Assembly (NCBI GenBank): GCA_027484425.1
Contig: JAIXSZ010000081.1
Coordinates: forward strand, 186,001 to 250,000
DNA: 64,000 nucleotides
Origin: Sphingobacteriales bacterium
GTDB taxonomy: Bacteria; Bacteroidota; Bacteroidia; Chitinophagales; Chitinophagaceae
Direction: 5' to 3'
The notes beneath the pieces are model-generated. The model did not search any database. It had not been told where the DNA came from and was given only the letters and a program-made list of their open reading frames with translations. A program made the translations under genes and the position numbers. Numbering within the stretch: the first letter of the stretch is position 1; every line of letters starts with the position of its first letter. Shown one piece after another: positions 35,235-43,401 of this stretch.

Positions 35235-36749
35235 TTAGCGGAGGGTATATAACCAGTAGCCGGGTGCTATGTGGGCACTATCGGTAGGGTGCTGGTGCTG
35301 TGACAGATAGGTTTTGTAATAGTCGTCGACTATGCCCTCCATGAGCAGGAGGTATTTGACCCGCATATTGTCGAAGACTCTTTTGTTTTCGGTCATGGGG
35401 TGCTGCCATGCGTGAATGATGCACTTTTTGCCTGTGTAGAGGGTGAGCAGCCGAGGGCGGGCACAGAGTATTATATCTGAGTCATTGACATGGCTGCGTA
35501 TATACTGAAACGCTTTGTAGTCGGGGGCTGTAGGGACATAGGTAGAGGGGGTGTGCATAGTAGACTTGAGGTATCTGCCACCGGCATAGAGACACAAGAT
35601 AGTGATGCCCACCCCTACAAAACGCAGTGGCACGGTGGTAATGGCTGGCAGCAAGCGCAGCAATGCCTGGTAACAAAAGAAATAAACGATAACAATAACT
35701 GGCAAGAAATAACGAGGATCGTGAATGGGATAGTACAAGACCATGCCAGAAACGAGCACAAAAAAGATATGCTCGAAGGTGAGTTTGCGGGCTGCTGTAA
35801 GCCCAAAACCTATGAAACATAGTAATAGACCTGCACTCTTGATGAGGGTGACAATAGAAGTGCGGATACTGTTCTGGGTATCGTAATGAAAAAAACTGGT
35901 GATGGACTCAAGGTAAAAATTGACATTATCGCGCACTATGGTGAGTAACCCCTTACTCAGTGTACTGAGCAGAAAGGCTGTGTAAAACCCTGATGCGGTA
36001 GATGGTGCAGGAAAAATAAGTTTGTTGAGCACCAGACCCATAAGCAATGCTAGCCCTATGATACGCCATGACCTGTGCTGCGCAAGGAGACGAAGATTAA
36101 GTCGCTTGTGCTTGTAGGTATCTATCACAATGGCGTGAACCATCAACAGCCCTTCTGCCAGTAGTAGCAATACTGACTGGGTGCGGATGAGTATGGCCAT
36201 AGCGGCAAAGGCGGCGAGTAGGGCTACACGCCCCCAGCTATTGCTGGGGTACTGGCGGGCAGTGAGATAGAGCATGACAAATAGCAGGCAGGTAGTGTCG
36301 GACAACACAGCTTGCTTGAGCCCAATCATCTGCCCACTGTAGGTGATGAGCACGGCAATGCAGATAGCAGCTACCGTGCTCGTGTGCCGGCGCAGATAGT
36401 AGTAGATGGTGAGCAGCAGGCAGAGCGCCACAACGGAGTTGAAATAACAAAAGGGCTGAATGCCTATGCCCCACAGCTTGACAATGGGTGCCAGCAGTAG
36501 TGGATAGCCGGGTGGGTAATGTGGAGGTGAGTAGCAGTTGTTGTATGGATTGAAGAGGTAGTTGGTTTGGTACCAGGGTTTGCCGGTGGCTATGTTTTGG
36601 GCCTCGTTGATGTAGAGTGCATAGTCGTCGCCACCGGCAGAGTGGGTATTGTGTATGTTGAGGTAAAATAATGGCACCGCCAATAGCAAAAGTGCAAGTA
36701 TTGGCAGCCACGATTTGGGAGATAGATACATACGGTGCTGAATGTGCAT
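35235..36749 (-). CDS. GT39-like membrane glycosyltransferase
   Basis: 504-aa multi-pass protein (about 10-11 TM). The first lumenal loop has GGDDYALYINEAQNIATG, with the Asp/Glu pair typical of ArnT/PMT-type GT-C enzymes, and HYPPGYPLLLAP, another hallmark. The C-terminal soluble part of about 80 residues has DSDIILCARPRLLTLYTG. Likely transfers a sugar from a polyprenyl phosphate to an envelope acceptor. Ends close to the LD-carboxypeptidase gene; 42 bases separate it from the ligase gene upstream, so the two may be co-transcribed. Confidence 0.75.
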   Translation of the reverse strand: MHIQHRMYLSPKSWLPILALLLLAVPLFYLNIHNTHSAGGDDYALYINEAQNIATGKPWYQTNYLFNPYNNCYSPPHYPPGYPLLLAPIVKLWGIGIQPFCYFNSVVALCLLLTIYYYLRRHTSTVAAICIAVLITYSGQMIGLKQAVLSDTTCLLFVMLYLTARQYPSNSWGRVALLAAFAAMAILIRTQSVLLLLAEGLLMVHAIVIDTYKHKRLNLRLLAQHRSWRIIGLALLMGLVLNKLIFPAPSTASGFYTAFLLSTLSKGLLTIVRDNVNFYLESITSFFHYDTQNSIRTSIVTLIKSAGLLLCFIGFGLTAARKLTFEHIFFVLVSGMVLYYPIHDPRYFLPVIVIVYFFCYQALLRLLPAITTVPLRFVGVGITILCLYAGGRYLKSTMHTPSTYVPTAPDYKAFQYIRSHVNDSDIILCARPRLLTLYTGKKCIIHAWQHPMTENKRVFDNMRVKYLLLMEGIVDDYYKTYLSQHQHPTDSAHIAPGYWLYTLR

Positions 36750-36791
36750 ACCTGATTGATAACCAGAAATGCTAAAGTAAGTAATAAACCG

Positions 36792-38030
36792 CTAAGTGGT
36801 GGTGGGTGCTGTGGGTTTGGGTGACCCAGAAGCAGATGTAGTGCCTAGCTCTTGTAGGTGTAGCAGCAGGAAAAACAGGTATACAAACACCCCAAACTGC
36901 ACCTCTAGCACTGGCTCTATGAGTAGCTGCACCAGTAATATGAGCCACACTATAACAAAGAAAAAACTTTGTCTGTTGCGCCGAAGGCGGAGTAGGGGTG
37001 CCAGTATCCATGCTATAAATACGAGCATGGCAGGCACACCACAGCCTAGCCCCACCACCAAAAACTGATTGTGCGGCAGCAGCCTGCCATGTTCGTCTAT
37101 CTCTGGGTGGCGCTGGAAATAAAGTGCATCCATCTCTGCCTTCATATCGCCTGTGCCTACGCCTGTGAGGGGGTGCTGAGCTATGAGGTCGGAAGCGAGG
37201 TCGTAAGATATGATGCGGGCTATATCGCCCAGCATAGCAGTGCGATGACCGTGATTGTACATATAAATGGTGTAGCCTATGTAGGTGGCACGCTCTCTGA
37301 GGGTGGGAACGAGTTTGAGCGCTAGTGTAACAGTGAGCGGAATGGCTATGATAACTGCCAGCCCCAGCAGTCTTTGCTTGCCAAACGACAAATAAAGACC
37401 CCAAGCAGCTACGAATAGGTATAATGAGATGAGCCCAGTTTTGGCAGCCAGCACATGTATGTATGCTACCAATAGGGCTATGCATACCCCTACCAGTGCC
37501 CTGATGCGCTTATTTGTAAGTTGTGGCCAAGCATATATACACCATATCACAAACAGTGCCGCAGTCATGCTACTGCGAATGTGGTCGTTTTTGGGTAATG
37601 TAGGCAGCATGTGCGACACCTTGTACTCGCTAATGTAAAAATGTGGGTCTATGAAAAAATGTGATATGGTGTATCCAGCAGAGCCTATAAGCATGAGTGC
37701 TACCGACAATGTAAATATTTGAATTTGCCGGGGAGAGAACTTGGGCTGATAGGAAAAAGCAAGCGGTAATAGGAGGAAAGGTAATTTGGTTTGGAGGTGA
37801 TTGCTCCATTCGCCCTTAACTTCTGACCAAAACCAAGACAGGGCATACATTGCCACCCACACTAACCCCAGCAACCACCACCGCTGCCGGAGCCACTGAC
37901 GAGGAGGCACATCGCGGATGGCATTGATACCAAAAAGAAACATAGAAATGGACAATGCCACCCTGGAAACCAGAAAACCTGCAAACATACCCAGTATGCA
38001 AATCAGCGCAATACGCGATTTATCATACAT
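36792..38030 (-). CDS. O-antigen ligase family membrane protein (Wzy_C)
   Basis: 412-aa protein with about 11 TM segments and a long periplasmic loop (about residues 235-315) containing RTAMLGDIARIISYDLASDLIAQHPLTGVGTGDM and LLPHNQFLVVGLGCG, the Wzy_C/WaaL pattern with conserved Arg and His. Predicted to join polyprenyl-linked glycan to lipid A core or to another acceptor. A GTG at 38060 could add 10 residues; the ATG is preferred. Divergent from the MeaB gene. Confidence 0.8.
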   Translation of the reverse strand: MYDKSRIALICILGMFAGFLVSRVALSISMFLFGINAIRDVPPRQWLRQRWWLLGLVWVAMYALSWFWSEVKGEWSNHLQTKLPFLLLPLAFSYQPKFSPRQIQIFTLSVALMLIGSAGYTISHFFIDPHFYISEYKVSHMLPTLPKNDHIRSSMTAALFVIWCIYAWPQLTNKRIRALVGVCIALLVAYIHVLAAKTGLISLYLFVAAWGLYLSFGKQRLLGLAVIIAIPLTVTLALKLVPTLRERATYIGYTIYMYNHGHRTAMLGDIARIISYDLASDLIAQHPLTGVGTGDMKAEMDALYFQRHPEIDEHGRLLPHNQFLVVGLGCGVPAMLVFIAWILAPLLRLRRNRQSFFFVIVWLILLVQLLIEPVLEVQFGVFVYLFFLLLHLQELGTTSASGSPKPTAPTTT

Positions 38031-38047
38031 TTTATCGTTTAGAAAAC

Positions 38048-38055
38048 TACTTTTG
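38048..38055 (+). promoter_or_regulatory. -7 box TACTTTTG of the MeaB-WecA operon
   Basis: Exact TAnnTTTG match. It predicts a start of transcription near 38061, inside the long open frame of the MeaB gene, and overlaps a TAGTTTTC element on the minus strand that may serve the divergent ligase gene. Confidence 0.5.
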
Positions 38056-38106
38056 CTCACAAGTCAGATACTGTTACCTTTAGAAAACGCAGAAAACGAA
38101 TATTTA

Positions 38107-39024
38107 GTGCAAAGCAACATCGATACACTATATCAGGAGATAAGGAAAGGTAGTTTTGCAGCGATAGCAAGGGCCATAACCATAGTAGAAAACGAACTAG
38201 ATGGGTATGAAGACCTGCTGCTGCACCTGCACGAAAACAGGCATGCACGGGTGGTAGGTGTTACCGGCCCTCCGGGCGCGGGCAAAAGTACACTTGTAAA
38301 TGCACTGCTGCACCACTGGATAAAAGAAAATAAAAAAATAGCGGTTATAGCTGTTGACCCGTCTTCGCCATTTAATTATGGTGCCCTGCTTGGCGACCGG
38401 ATAAGGATGAGCGAGTTTTACACTAATCCTAATATCTATATCCGTTCATTGGCGACCCGTGGCGCACTAGGCGGGCTTAGCGCACGTATAATAGAGGTAA
38501 CAGATATTGTAAAAGAAGCCCCTTTTGATGTAGTGCTGGTAGAGACTGTAGGTGTGGGACAAAGCGAAGTGGAAATAGCTGGCCTTGCCGACTGTACAGT
38601 AGTGACGCTTGTACCCGAAGCTGGTGATGAAGTACAAACGCTGAAAGCTGGAATAATGGAAATAGCCAATCTGTTTGTGGTAAACAAAGCAGACAGAGAT
38701 GGGGCTGAGGGGCTGTACAGAAACCTGCGTATAATGGCTCATGAAAAAGCCAATGGCAATGATGAAACCCCAGTATTCAAAACCACAGCTACCGAAAACA
38801 CTGGTGTGGCAGAGCTGGCAGCAGCTATAGAGCAATATCTGGCACATCTGAACAACATACCAGAAAAACGCCTACACCTCCTCACTGAAAAATGCTGGCA
38901 ACTGATACAGGCTCATAAAATGAGGGGTATCAGTCAACTAAGTATAAAAACTGCGTTGGAATCTGAGATAGGAAATAGTGGCTTTAATCTATATTCGTTC
39001 ACTCGTCACTTTTTATCAAAATAA
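38107..39024 (+). CDS. meaB: MeaB/ArgK-type GTPase (methylmalonyl-CoA mutase chaperone)
   Basis: 305-aa G3E GTPase that protects and loads B12-dependent acyl-CoA mutases. Walker A GPPGAGKST (54-62), then AVDPSSPFNYGALLGDRIRM, VLVETVGVGQSEVEIAGLAD and the base-recognition NKAD. The frame is open from 37918, overlapping the divergent ligase gene, but the -7 box at 38048 makes the early ATGs unlikely; the GTG at 38107 starts near the family N-terminus. This start is inferred. No mutase gene adjacent; WecA-type gene follows after 28 bases. Confidence 0.88.
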   Translation: MQSNIDTLYQEIRKGSFAAIARAITIVENELDGYEDLLLHLHENRHARVVGVTGPPGAGKSTLVNALLHHWIKENKKIAVIAVDPSSPFNYGALLGDRIRMSEFYTNPNIYIRSLATRGALGGLSARIIEVTDIVKEAPFDVVLVETVGVGQSEVEIAGLADCTVVTLVPEAGDEVQTLKAGIMEIANLFVVNKADRDGAEGLYRNLRIMAHEKANGNDETPVFKTTATENTGVAELAAAIEQYLAHLNNIPEKRLHLLTEKCWQLIQAHKMRGISQLSIKTALESEIGNSGFNLYSFTRHFLSK

Positions 39025-39052
39025 ATACCTAGACCCTACGTTATAACTTGTG

Positions 39053-40129
39053 ATGATACACGACGTGCCCACATACCTGCTATACAGTGCTGCTGTGTTA
39101 TTGTCTGCCATAATCAGTATGTATGCAGTTAAAAAGATCATTTTTATTACGCGTCACAGAGGACTATTTGATATACCTGACAACATTCGAAAAATACATG
39201 GGGCAGAGATACCTAGTCTGGGTGGTATAGGCATATTTGTAGGTTACATGGTGATAGCCGCGTTTTTTATAGATATGCATGGCTACCCTATCATTGCTGC
39301 ATCTGTTGTTTTGTTCTTCACAGGTATTTATGATGACATCATGAATATGCGGCCCTCCAAAAAACTGTTGGCACAACTATTAGCAGCTAGTTTACCTGTA
39401 CTATTTGCTGATATTCGTGTTGCGTCATTACAAGGTATAGCTGGCATTGGGGAGCTACCCTATTGGGTAAGTGTGGGTGGTACTATATTTTTGTGTACTT
39501 TCTTCATCAATGTATTCAACTTTATGGATGGTATAGATGGGCTTGCCTGTACCCTTGCTATACTGTATACAGGCATTTTGGGAGGCATGTTTGCAGCTAG
39601 TGGGGCTACCAATATGGCTTGTATCTCATTCAGCCTTACAGGTGCAACTATGGGGCTGCTTTACTTCAACATAGCACCTGCACGCATTTACATGGGCGAT
39701 ACCGGATCTATGCTACTAGGGTTTATGATTTTTACTTTATCGGCAATATACCTGAGAATAGAAGGTTATGATATTAAGTTTTCAGGATTAGAAAAATCAA
39801 ACCATGACCTATTAGTATTGATAAGCCTTGTATTCATACCTGTTTTTGATGCCCTTAGAGTGTTTGTGTTGCGCGCATCAAAAGGGATTTCCCCCCTCCG
39901 TGCCGACCGTACCCATCTACATTATTACCTGCTAGATGCTGGCTTTAGCCATAGCGGAGCGGTGGCCGTGATAGCCATAGCCAATGTAGTGCTTACTGGC
40001 ATCGTGTGGCTGCTACAGCCAATGCCGGCTGTAGTGCTACTAGGTATCATGGTAGTATTTACTAGTGCATTAGTGATGCGCATAGGAGCCATGCGTAAGG
40101 TAGCAATGACCCATACGGAAGTTAAGTAA
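39053..40129 (+). CDS. WecA/MraY-family undecaprenyl-phosphate N-acetylhexosamine-1-P transferase
   Basis: 358-aa polytopic enzyme that starts lipid-linked glycan synthesis. Family motifs in order: IPSLGGIGIF, DDIMNMRPSKKLLAQ, NFMDGIDGLA, YMGDTGSMLLG and HLHYYLLDAGFSHS. The lack of MraY-specific loops points to the WecA/TarO/WbpL side. GTG at 39050 precedes the preferred ATG. Likely co-transcribed with meaB. It should supply the carrier for the ligase at 36792 and the membrane glycosyltransferases. Confidence 0.9.
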   Translation: MIHDVPTYLLYSAAVLLSAIISMYAVKKIIFITRHRGLFDIPDNIRKIHGAEIPSLGGIGIFVGYMVIAAFFIDMHGYPIIAASVVLFFTGIYDDIMNMRPSKKLLAQLLAASLPVLFADIRVASLQGIAGIGELPYWVSVGGTIFLCTFFINVFNFMDGIDGLACTLAILYTGILGGMFAASGATNMACISFSLTGATMGLLYFNIAPARIYMGDTGSMLLGFMIFTLSAIYLRIEGYDIKFSGLEKSNHDLLVLISLVFIPVFDALRVFVLRASKGISPLRADRTHLHYYLLDAGFSHSGAVAVIAIANVVLTGIVWLLQPMPAVVLLGIMVVFTSALVMRIGAMRKVAMTHTEVK

Positions 40130-40210
40130 CGGTATGCCTAATAATAACTCATTGATTTTATGGTATTTGAATGAACAGTAGTATGTTTACTGTCATATTC
40201 ACATAGGGTT

Positions 40211-41251
40211 ATGAAAAAGACTATTTTAGTTTCTTCTGCTGTTTTATTACTTATTACCACTAGTGTATCTGTAGTACGCGGCTGGGGAACATGGGGACAC
40301 AACCACATTAACAAAGGTGCAGTTTTGGCTTTGCCCCAAGAAATGGGTATGTTTTTTTACAATCATGTTGACTATATAGTAGAAGAATCGACCGTACCTG
40401 ATTTGCGTAAGTATACAATGGGCGACAAGGCTGAAGGACCGAGACACTACATAGACCTAGAAAAATATGACTACAAAAATGACCCAATGCCTAGAACACT
40501 GGAAGAAGCTATAGCGAAATATAGCCTTGATAGTGTGAATAGATATGGAATATTGCCTTGGCACATTCAGGATATGATGGAGAAACTTACTACTGCCTTC
40601 AAACAGAAGAAGAAGACTGAAATTCTGTTTTTGGCAGCCGATTTGGGACATTATATAGGTGATGCACACATGCCACTCCATACTACCATCAACCATAATG
40701 GACAGCTAACTGGGCAGCAAGGCATACATGCATTCTGGGAGTCGCAGTTGCCGGAGCTATTTGGCAAAAACTATAAGCTGTATACTGGCGAAGCCAAATA
40801 CATTAAAAACATTGAAAAAGCTAGCTGGAGTATTGTTGATAGCAGCTATGAGCGCATTGAAAAGCTACTAAAACTGGAGCGTAAAATGAAAAATGACAAC
40901 CCAGAAGATAAACAATATGTAATGGGTAATGATGGGAAACCACTCAAAAATAAGTTCAAACAACCTATTCATACCTACGAATATGCCCATGTGTACCATG
41001 AGCTACTAGAAGGAATGGTAGAAAAGCAAATGAGATTGGCCATTCAGTTCACTGCAGATTTTTGGTATACGGCCTGGGTTAATGCTGGTAGCCCAGACCT
41101 AAGTGACATGGACAATGAGTCGCTGACTGAACGTAATATACCGTACTATAAAGCTGACATGAAGGCTTGGAAAACTGGAAAAGTTAAAGGTTGTAGAAGC
41201 GATAAAGAATTTCCTGAAGTGAAAGGCCCTAAAAACGAACAGCCTAACTAA
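40211..41251 (+). CDS. S1/P1 nuclease or zinc-dependent phospholipase C family protein
   Basis: 346-aa secreted zinc hydrolase. Signal peptide ends before WGTWGHNHINKGA, whose N-terminal Trp and His are the first zinc ligands of the family; later ligands lie in RHYIDLEKYD, DLGHYIGDAHMPLHTT and GIHAFWES. Expected to cut single-stranded nucleic acids or phospholipids in the periplasm. Full length for the family. Confidence 0.8.
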   Translation: MKKTILVSSAVLLLITTSVSVVRGWGTWGHNHINKGAVLALPQEMGMFFYNHVDYIVEESTVPDLRKYTMGDKAEGPRHYIDLEKYDYKNDPMPRTLEEAIAKYSLDSVNRYGILPWHIQDMMEKLTTAFKQKKKTEILFLAADLGHYIGDAHMPLHTTINHNGQLTGQQGIHAFWESQLPELFGKNYKLYTGEAKYIKNIEKASWSIVDSSYERIEKLLKLERKMKNDNPEDKQYVMGNDGKPLKNKFKQPIHTYEYAHVYHELLEGMVEKQMRLAIQFTADFWYTAWVNAGSPDLSDMDNESLTERNIPYYKADMKAWKTGKVKGCRSDKEFPEVKGPKNEQPN

Positions 41252-41293
41252 AGATAGCTAGGCTGTATAAAATGGTGGCAAAATAATAATGTT

Positions 41294-41692
41294 CTATGAT
41301 CTTAAAGAGGCTACTATCGTCGATTGTATATGCCTCATTCGCTCAGGCGTTAGTTTTAATTTAGGGCGAGTAAAATTAAGATCATCAGCGGAATTGATAG
41401 GTACAAGATGCATGTGAGCATGCGGCACTTCAAGACCTACAACACTCATACCACAACGATTGCATGGAAAAGCCTTCTCAATGGCTTTTGCAATCGGTTT
41501 TGCGAAAAGGAACCAACATGCCAGCACATCATCGTTAAGGTCGAAGAACTTATCAATTTCTATCTTAGGTACAATCAATACATGCCCCTCGCACATAGGT
41601 GCGATATCTAGAAATGCAAAAAACAGCTCGTTTTCAGCAATTTTGTAGCTAGGTATTTCACCTGCTATAATCCTTGAGAATACACCTGCCAT
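41294..41692 (-). CDS. HIT family nucleotide hydrolase
   Basis: 132-aa histidine-triad protein of the HINT/Fhit type. The triad HAHMH occurs at residues 91-95, preceded by CGMSVVGLEVP, and the N-terminus has FSRIIAGEIPSYKIAE. Hydrolyses nucleoside phosphoramidates or related nucleotides. The start is 2 bases after the greA stop, so the pair forms an operon. Confidence 0.93.
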   Translation of the reverse strand: MAGVFSRIIAGEIPSYKIAENELFFAFLDIAPMCEGHVLIVPKIEIDKFFDLNDDVLACWFLFAKPIAKAIEKAFPCNRCGMSVVGLEVPHAHMHLVPINSADDLNFTRPKLKLTPERMRHIQSTIVASLRS

Positions 41693-41694
41693 AG

Positions 41695-42168
41695 TTAGAT
41701 AGTAATGTCTTCAATCTTAAATTTGAAAGTACCACTAGGTGCTGTAACCTCAGCAATTTCTCCAATGTGTTTCCCTAACAACCCTTTACCAATAGGGGAA
41801 GTAACAGATATTTTACCTATTTTAAGGTCTGCTTCTGTTTCTGAAACTATTTGATAAATAACTGTTTTTTTGTTGTTGAGATTGGTAACAGTTACTTTGC
41901 TCAGGATAGACACTTTACTTATGTCTATGTTTTTAGCATCAATTACTCTAGCAGAAACAATTACAGACTCTAGCTGAGCAATTTTAGCTTCATGATGACC
42001 TTGGGCTTCTTTAGCAGCATCGTATTCTGCGTTTTCCTTAAGGTCTCCTTTTTCTCTTGCTTCAGCGATTTGCCTTGCAATTTCTGCTCTACCAACGGAT
42101 TTTAATTTGTTGAGCTCTTCTCTCATCTGCGCCAAAGTTTCTTTGGTGAGATAGTTCAAATCAGACAT
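41695..42168 (-). CDS. greA: Transcription elongation factor GreA
   Basis: 157-aa factor that rescues backtracked RNA polymerase. N-terminal coiled coil (about 1-75; ISR-like REKGDLKENAEYDAAKEAQ with the acidic tip) and C-terminal domain with SPIGKGLLGKHIGEIAEV and FKFKIEDI. The frame is open to 42237 but this runs into a terminator hairpin; the ATG at 42168 starts the normal N-terminus. Confidence 0.96.
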   Translation of the reverse strand: MSDLNYLTKETLAQMREELNKLKSVGRAEIARQIAEAREKGDLKENAEYDAAKEAQGHHEAKIAQLESVIVSARVIDAKNIDISKVSILSKVTVTNLNNKKTVIYQIVSETEADLKIGKISVTSPIGKGLLGKHIGEIAEVTAPSGTFKFKIEDITI

Positions 42169-42193
42169 ATACCAACAGTTTAAATGAATATAA

Positions 42194-42231
42194 GAAAAAA
42201 TGCAACGCTTCTGCGAGACAGAAGCGTTGCA
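42194..42231 (-). terminator. Terminator of the TonB-T9SS-PorV operon
   Basis: Perfect 13-bp stem TGCAACGCTTCTG (42201-42213) with 5-base loop, followed on the minus strand by a T-run (42194-42200). It separates the operon from greA. Confidence 0.9.
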
Positions 42232-42257
42232 AAACAAAAATACGATAAAAATCAGAA

Positions 42258-43340
42258 TCAGCGTGAAAAACGCAACGACATCATGTGCACACCATTAGCT
42301 GGACGCTGAGTAGGACGGAAAGAGTAGTCTATTGACACTAACGGACCACTTTCACCTAGACGCTTTTGAGCAGTTGCACCAACAGCGATACCCGAATACA
42401 TTGTGGTTGAAGTCTCAAGGTTACCAATACCTTTTTCGTAACGATAAGCAGCACGCAACTGAATCATTTCTTTAAAAGAATACTCAACACCTGCACCAAT
42501 GTAGTCATTATTGAATGAGTTTGACTGGAAATTGAACATCGCGGTCAATTTGTGTTTTGGCAAACTGTCTTTGCTCATAAGGTGATGCTCATCTAGGTAG
42601 AAATCATAAGCTGCACCAAAATTAAGGTATGTTGGCATTGAGAACTTATCTGCAGGATAAGTCTGAGAAACTGCAAAAGTAGGAGAGCTCTGAGGTTTAT
42701 CAGCGTTCACTGCAAAACCAGTACCAGAGAAGCGCATGTTGCTACCCAGGTTACGAAGCGTGATACCGAAATGGAAATTATCTCTCTTTCCAGTTACATA
42801 TTGTATACCACCCTCGAAAGCTATGCCTAATGCTGTGATGTTACCCACCTGCTCAGAAACGTAAGTGGCTGATGCACCTGCATTTACATGAGAAGAAAAT
42901 TGCTTAGCATAACCTAGCTGCATATTAAGGAACTGAGGACGATAAGTACCGAAACCTTCTGGCTCGAAATAGGAAGTACTAGTAATATCACCAAAGTTCA
43001 TAGACATAAGGTTGATACCAATAACCCCAGCTTCACCGATTTTTTGACCAATGGCAATGTTATTAATATTGATATTGGTACCACTGAGGTACATACCTCT
43101 AGAGACACCTATATCAGTAGAAGTGACCTGAGCTAAACCAGCTATGTTGGTTTTCATGGCTTCTGCCCCACCAATATGAGAAGTGTTAAGACCAAATAGA
43201 CCAGTAGTACGGGCCCAAGGGTTGATCACCATTTCAGGAGCACCTGCCTGACCAGAACGGTCTTTGTTGCCTGCAAACGCACTAAATGACATGCCAACGG
43301 CACACAAAGCAACTATTGATTTTATCGAAAATTGTTTCAT
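42258..43340 (-). CDS. PorV/PorQ-family outer-membrane protein
   Basis: 360 aa. Signal peptide to about residue 23 (SAFAG), then a FadL-like barrel pattern: GGAEAMKTNIAGLAQ, GVIGINLMSMNFGDI, GAGVEYSFKEMIQLRAAYRYE and a final VHMMSLRFSR. In type IX secretion PorV shuttles cargo from the translocon to the attachment complex. This paralogue may serve the 1341-aa protein encoded just upstream. Third gene of the operon, ending at a strong terminator. Confidence 0.8.
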   Translation of the reverse strand: MKQFSIKSIVALCAVGMSFSAFAGNKDRSGQAGAPEMVINPWARTTGLFGLNTSHIGGAEAMKTNIAGLAQVTSTDIGVSRGMYLSGTNININNIAIGQKIGEAGVIGINLMSMNFGDITSTSYFEPEGFGTYRPQFLNMQLGYAKQFSSHVNAGASATYVSEQVGNITALGIAFEGGIQYVTGKRDNFHFGITLRNLGSNMRFSGTGFAVNADKPQSSPTFAVSQTYPADKFSMPTYLNFGAAYDFYLDEHHLMSKDSLPKHKLTAMFNFQSNSFNNDYIGAGVEYSFKEMIQLRAAYRYEKGIGNLETSTTMYSGIAVGATAQKRLGESGPLVSIDYSFRPTQRPANGVHMMSLRFSR

Positions 43341-43366
43341 AAGTATGAAAAATAATTATTTATTAG

Positions 43367-43389
43367 TCCGGGCGGGGACACCGCCCGGA
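43367..43389 (-). other. GC-rich hairpin between the T9SS and PorV/PorQ genes
   Basis: Perfect 9-bp stem TCCGGGCGG/CCGCCCGGA with a 5-base loop, 12 bases past the stop of the 1341-aa gene, with no T-run. It may stabilise or process the transcript. Confidence 0.55.
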
Positions 43390-43401
43390 TTTAAAATCAG
43401 A

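Noticed and set aside
36238-37485. Minus-strand open frames of 157 and 237 codons overlapping the GT39-like and ligase genes
   Set aside because: Out-of-frame shadows of two genes with clear membrane-protein motifs in the accepted frames.
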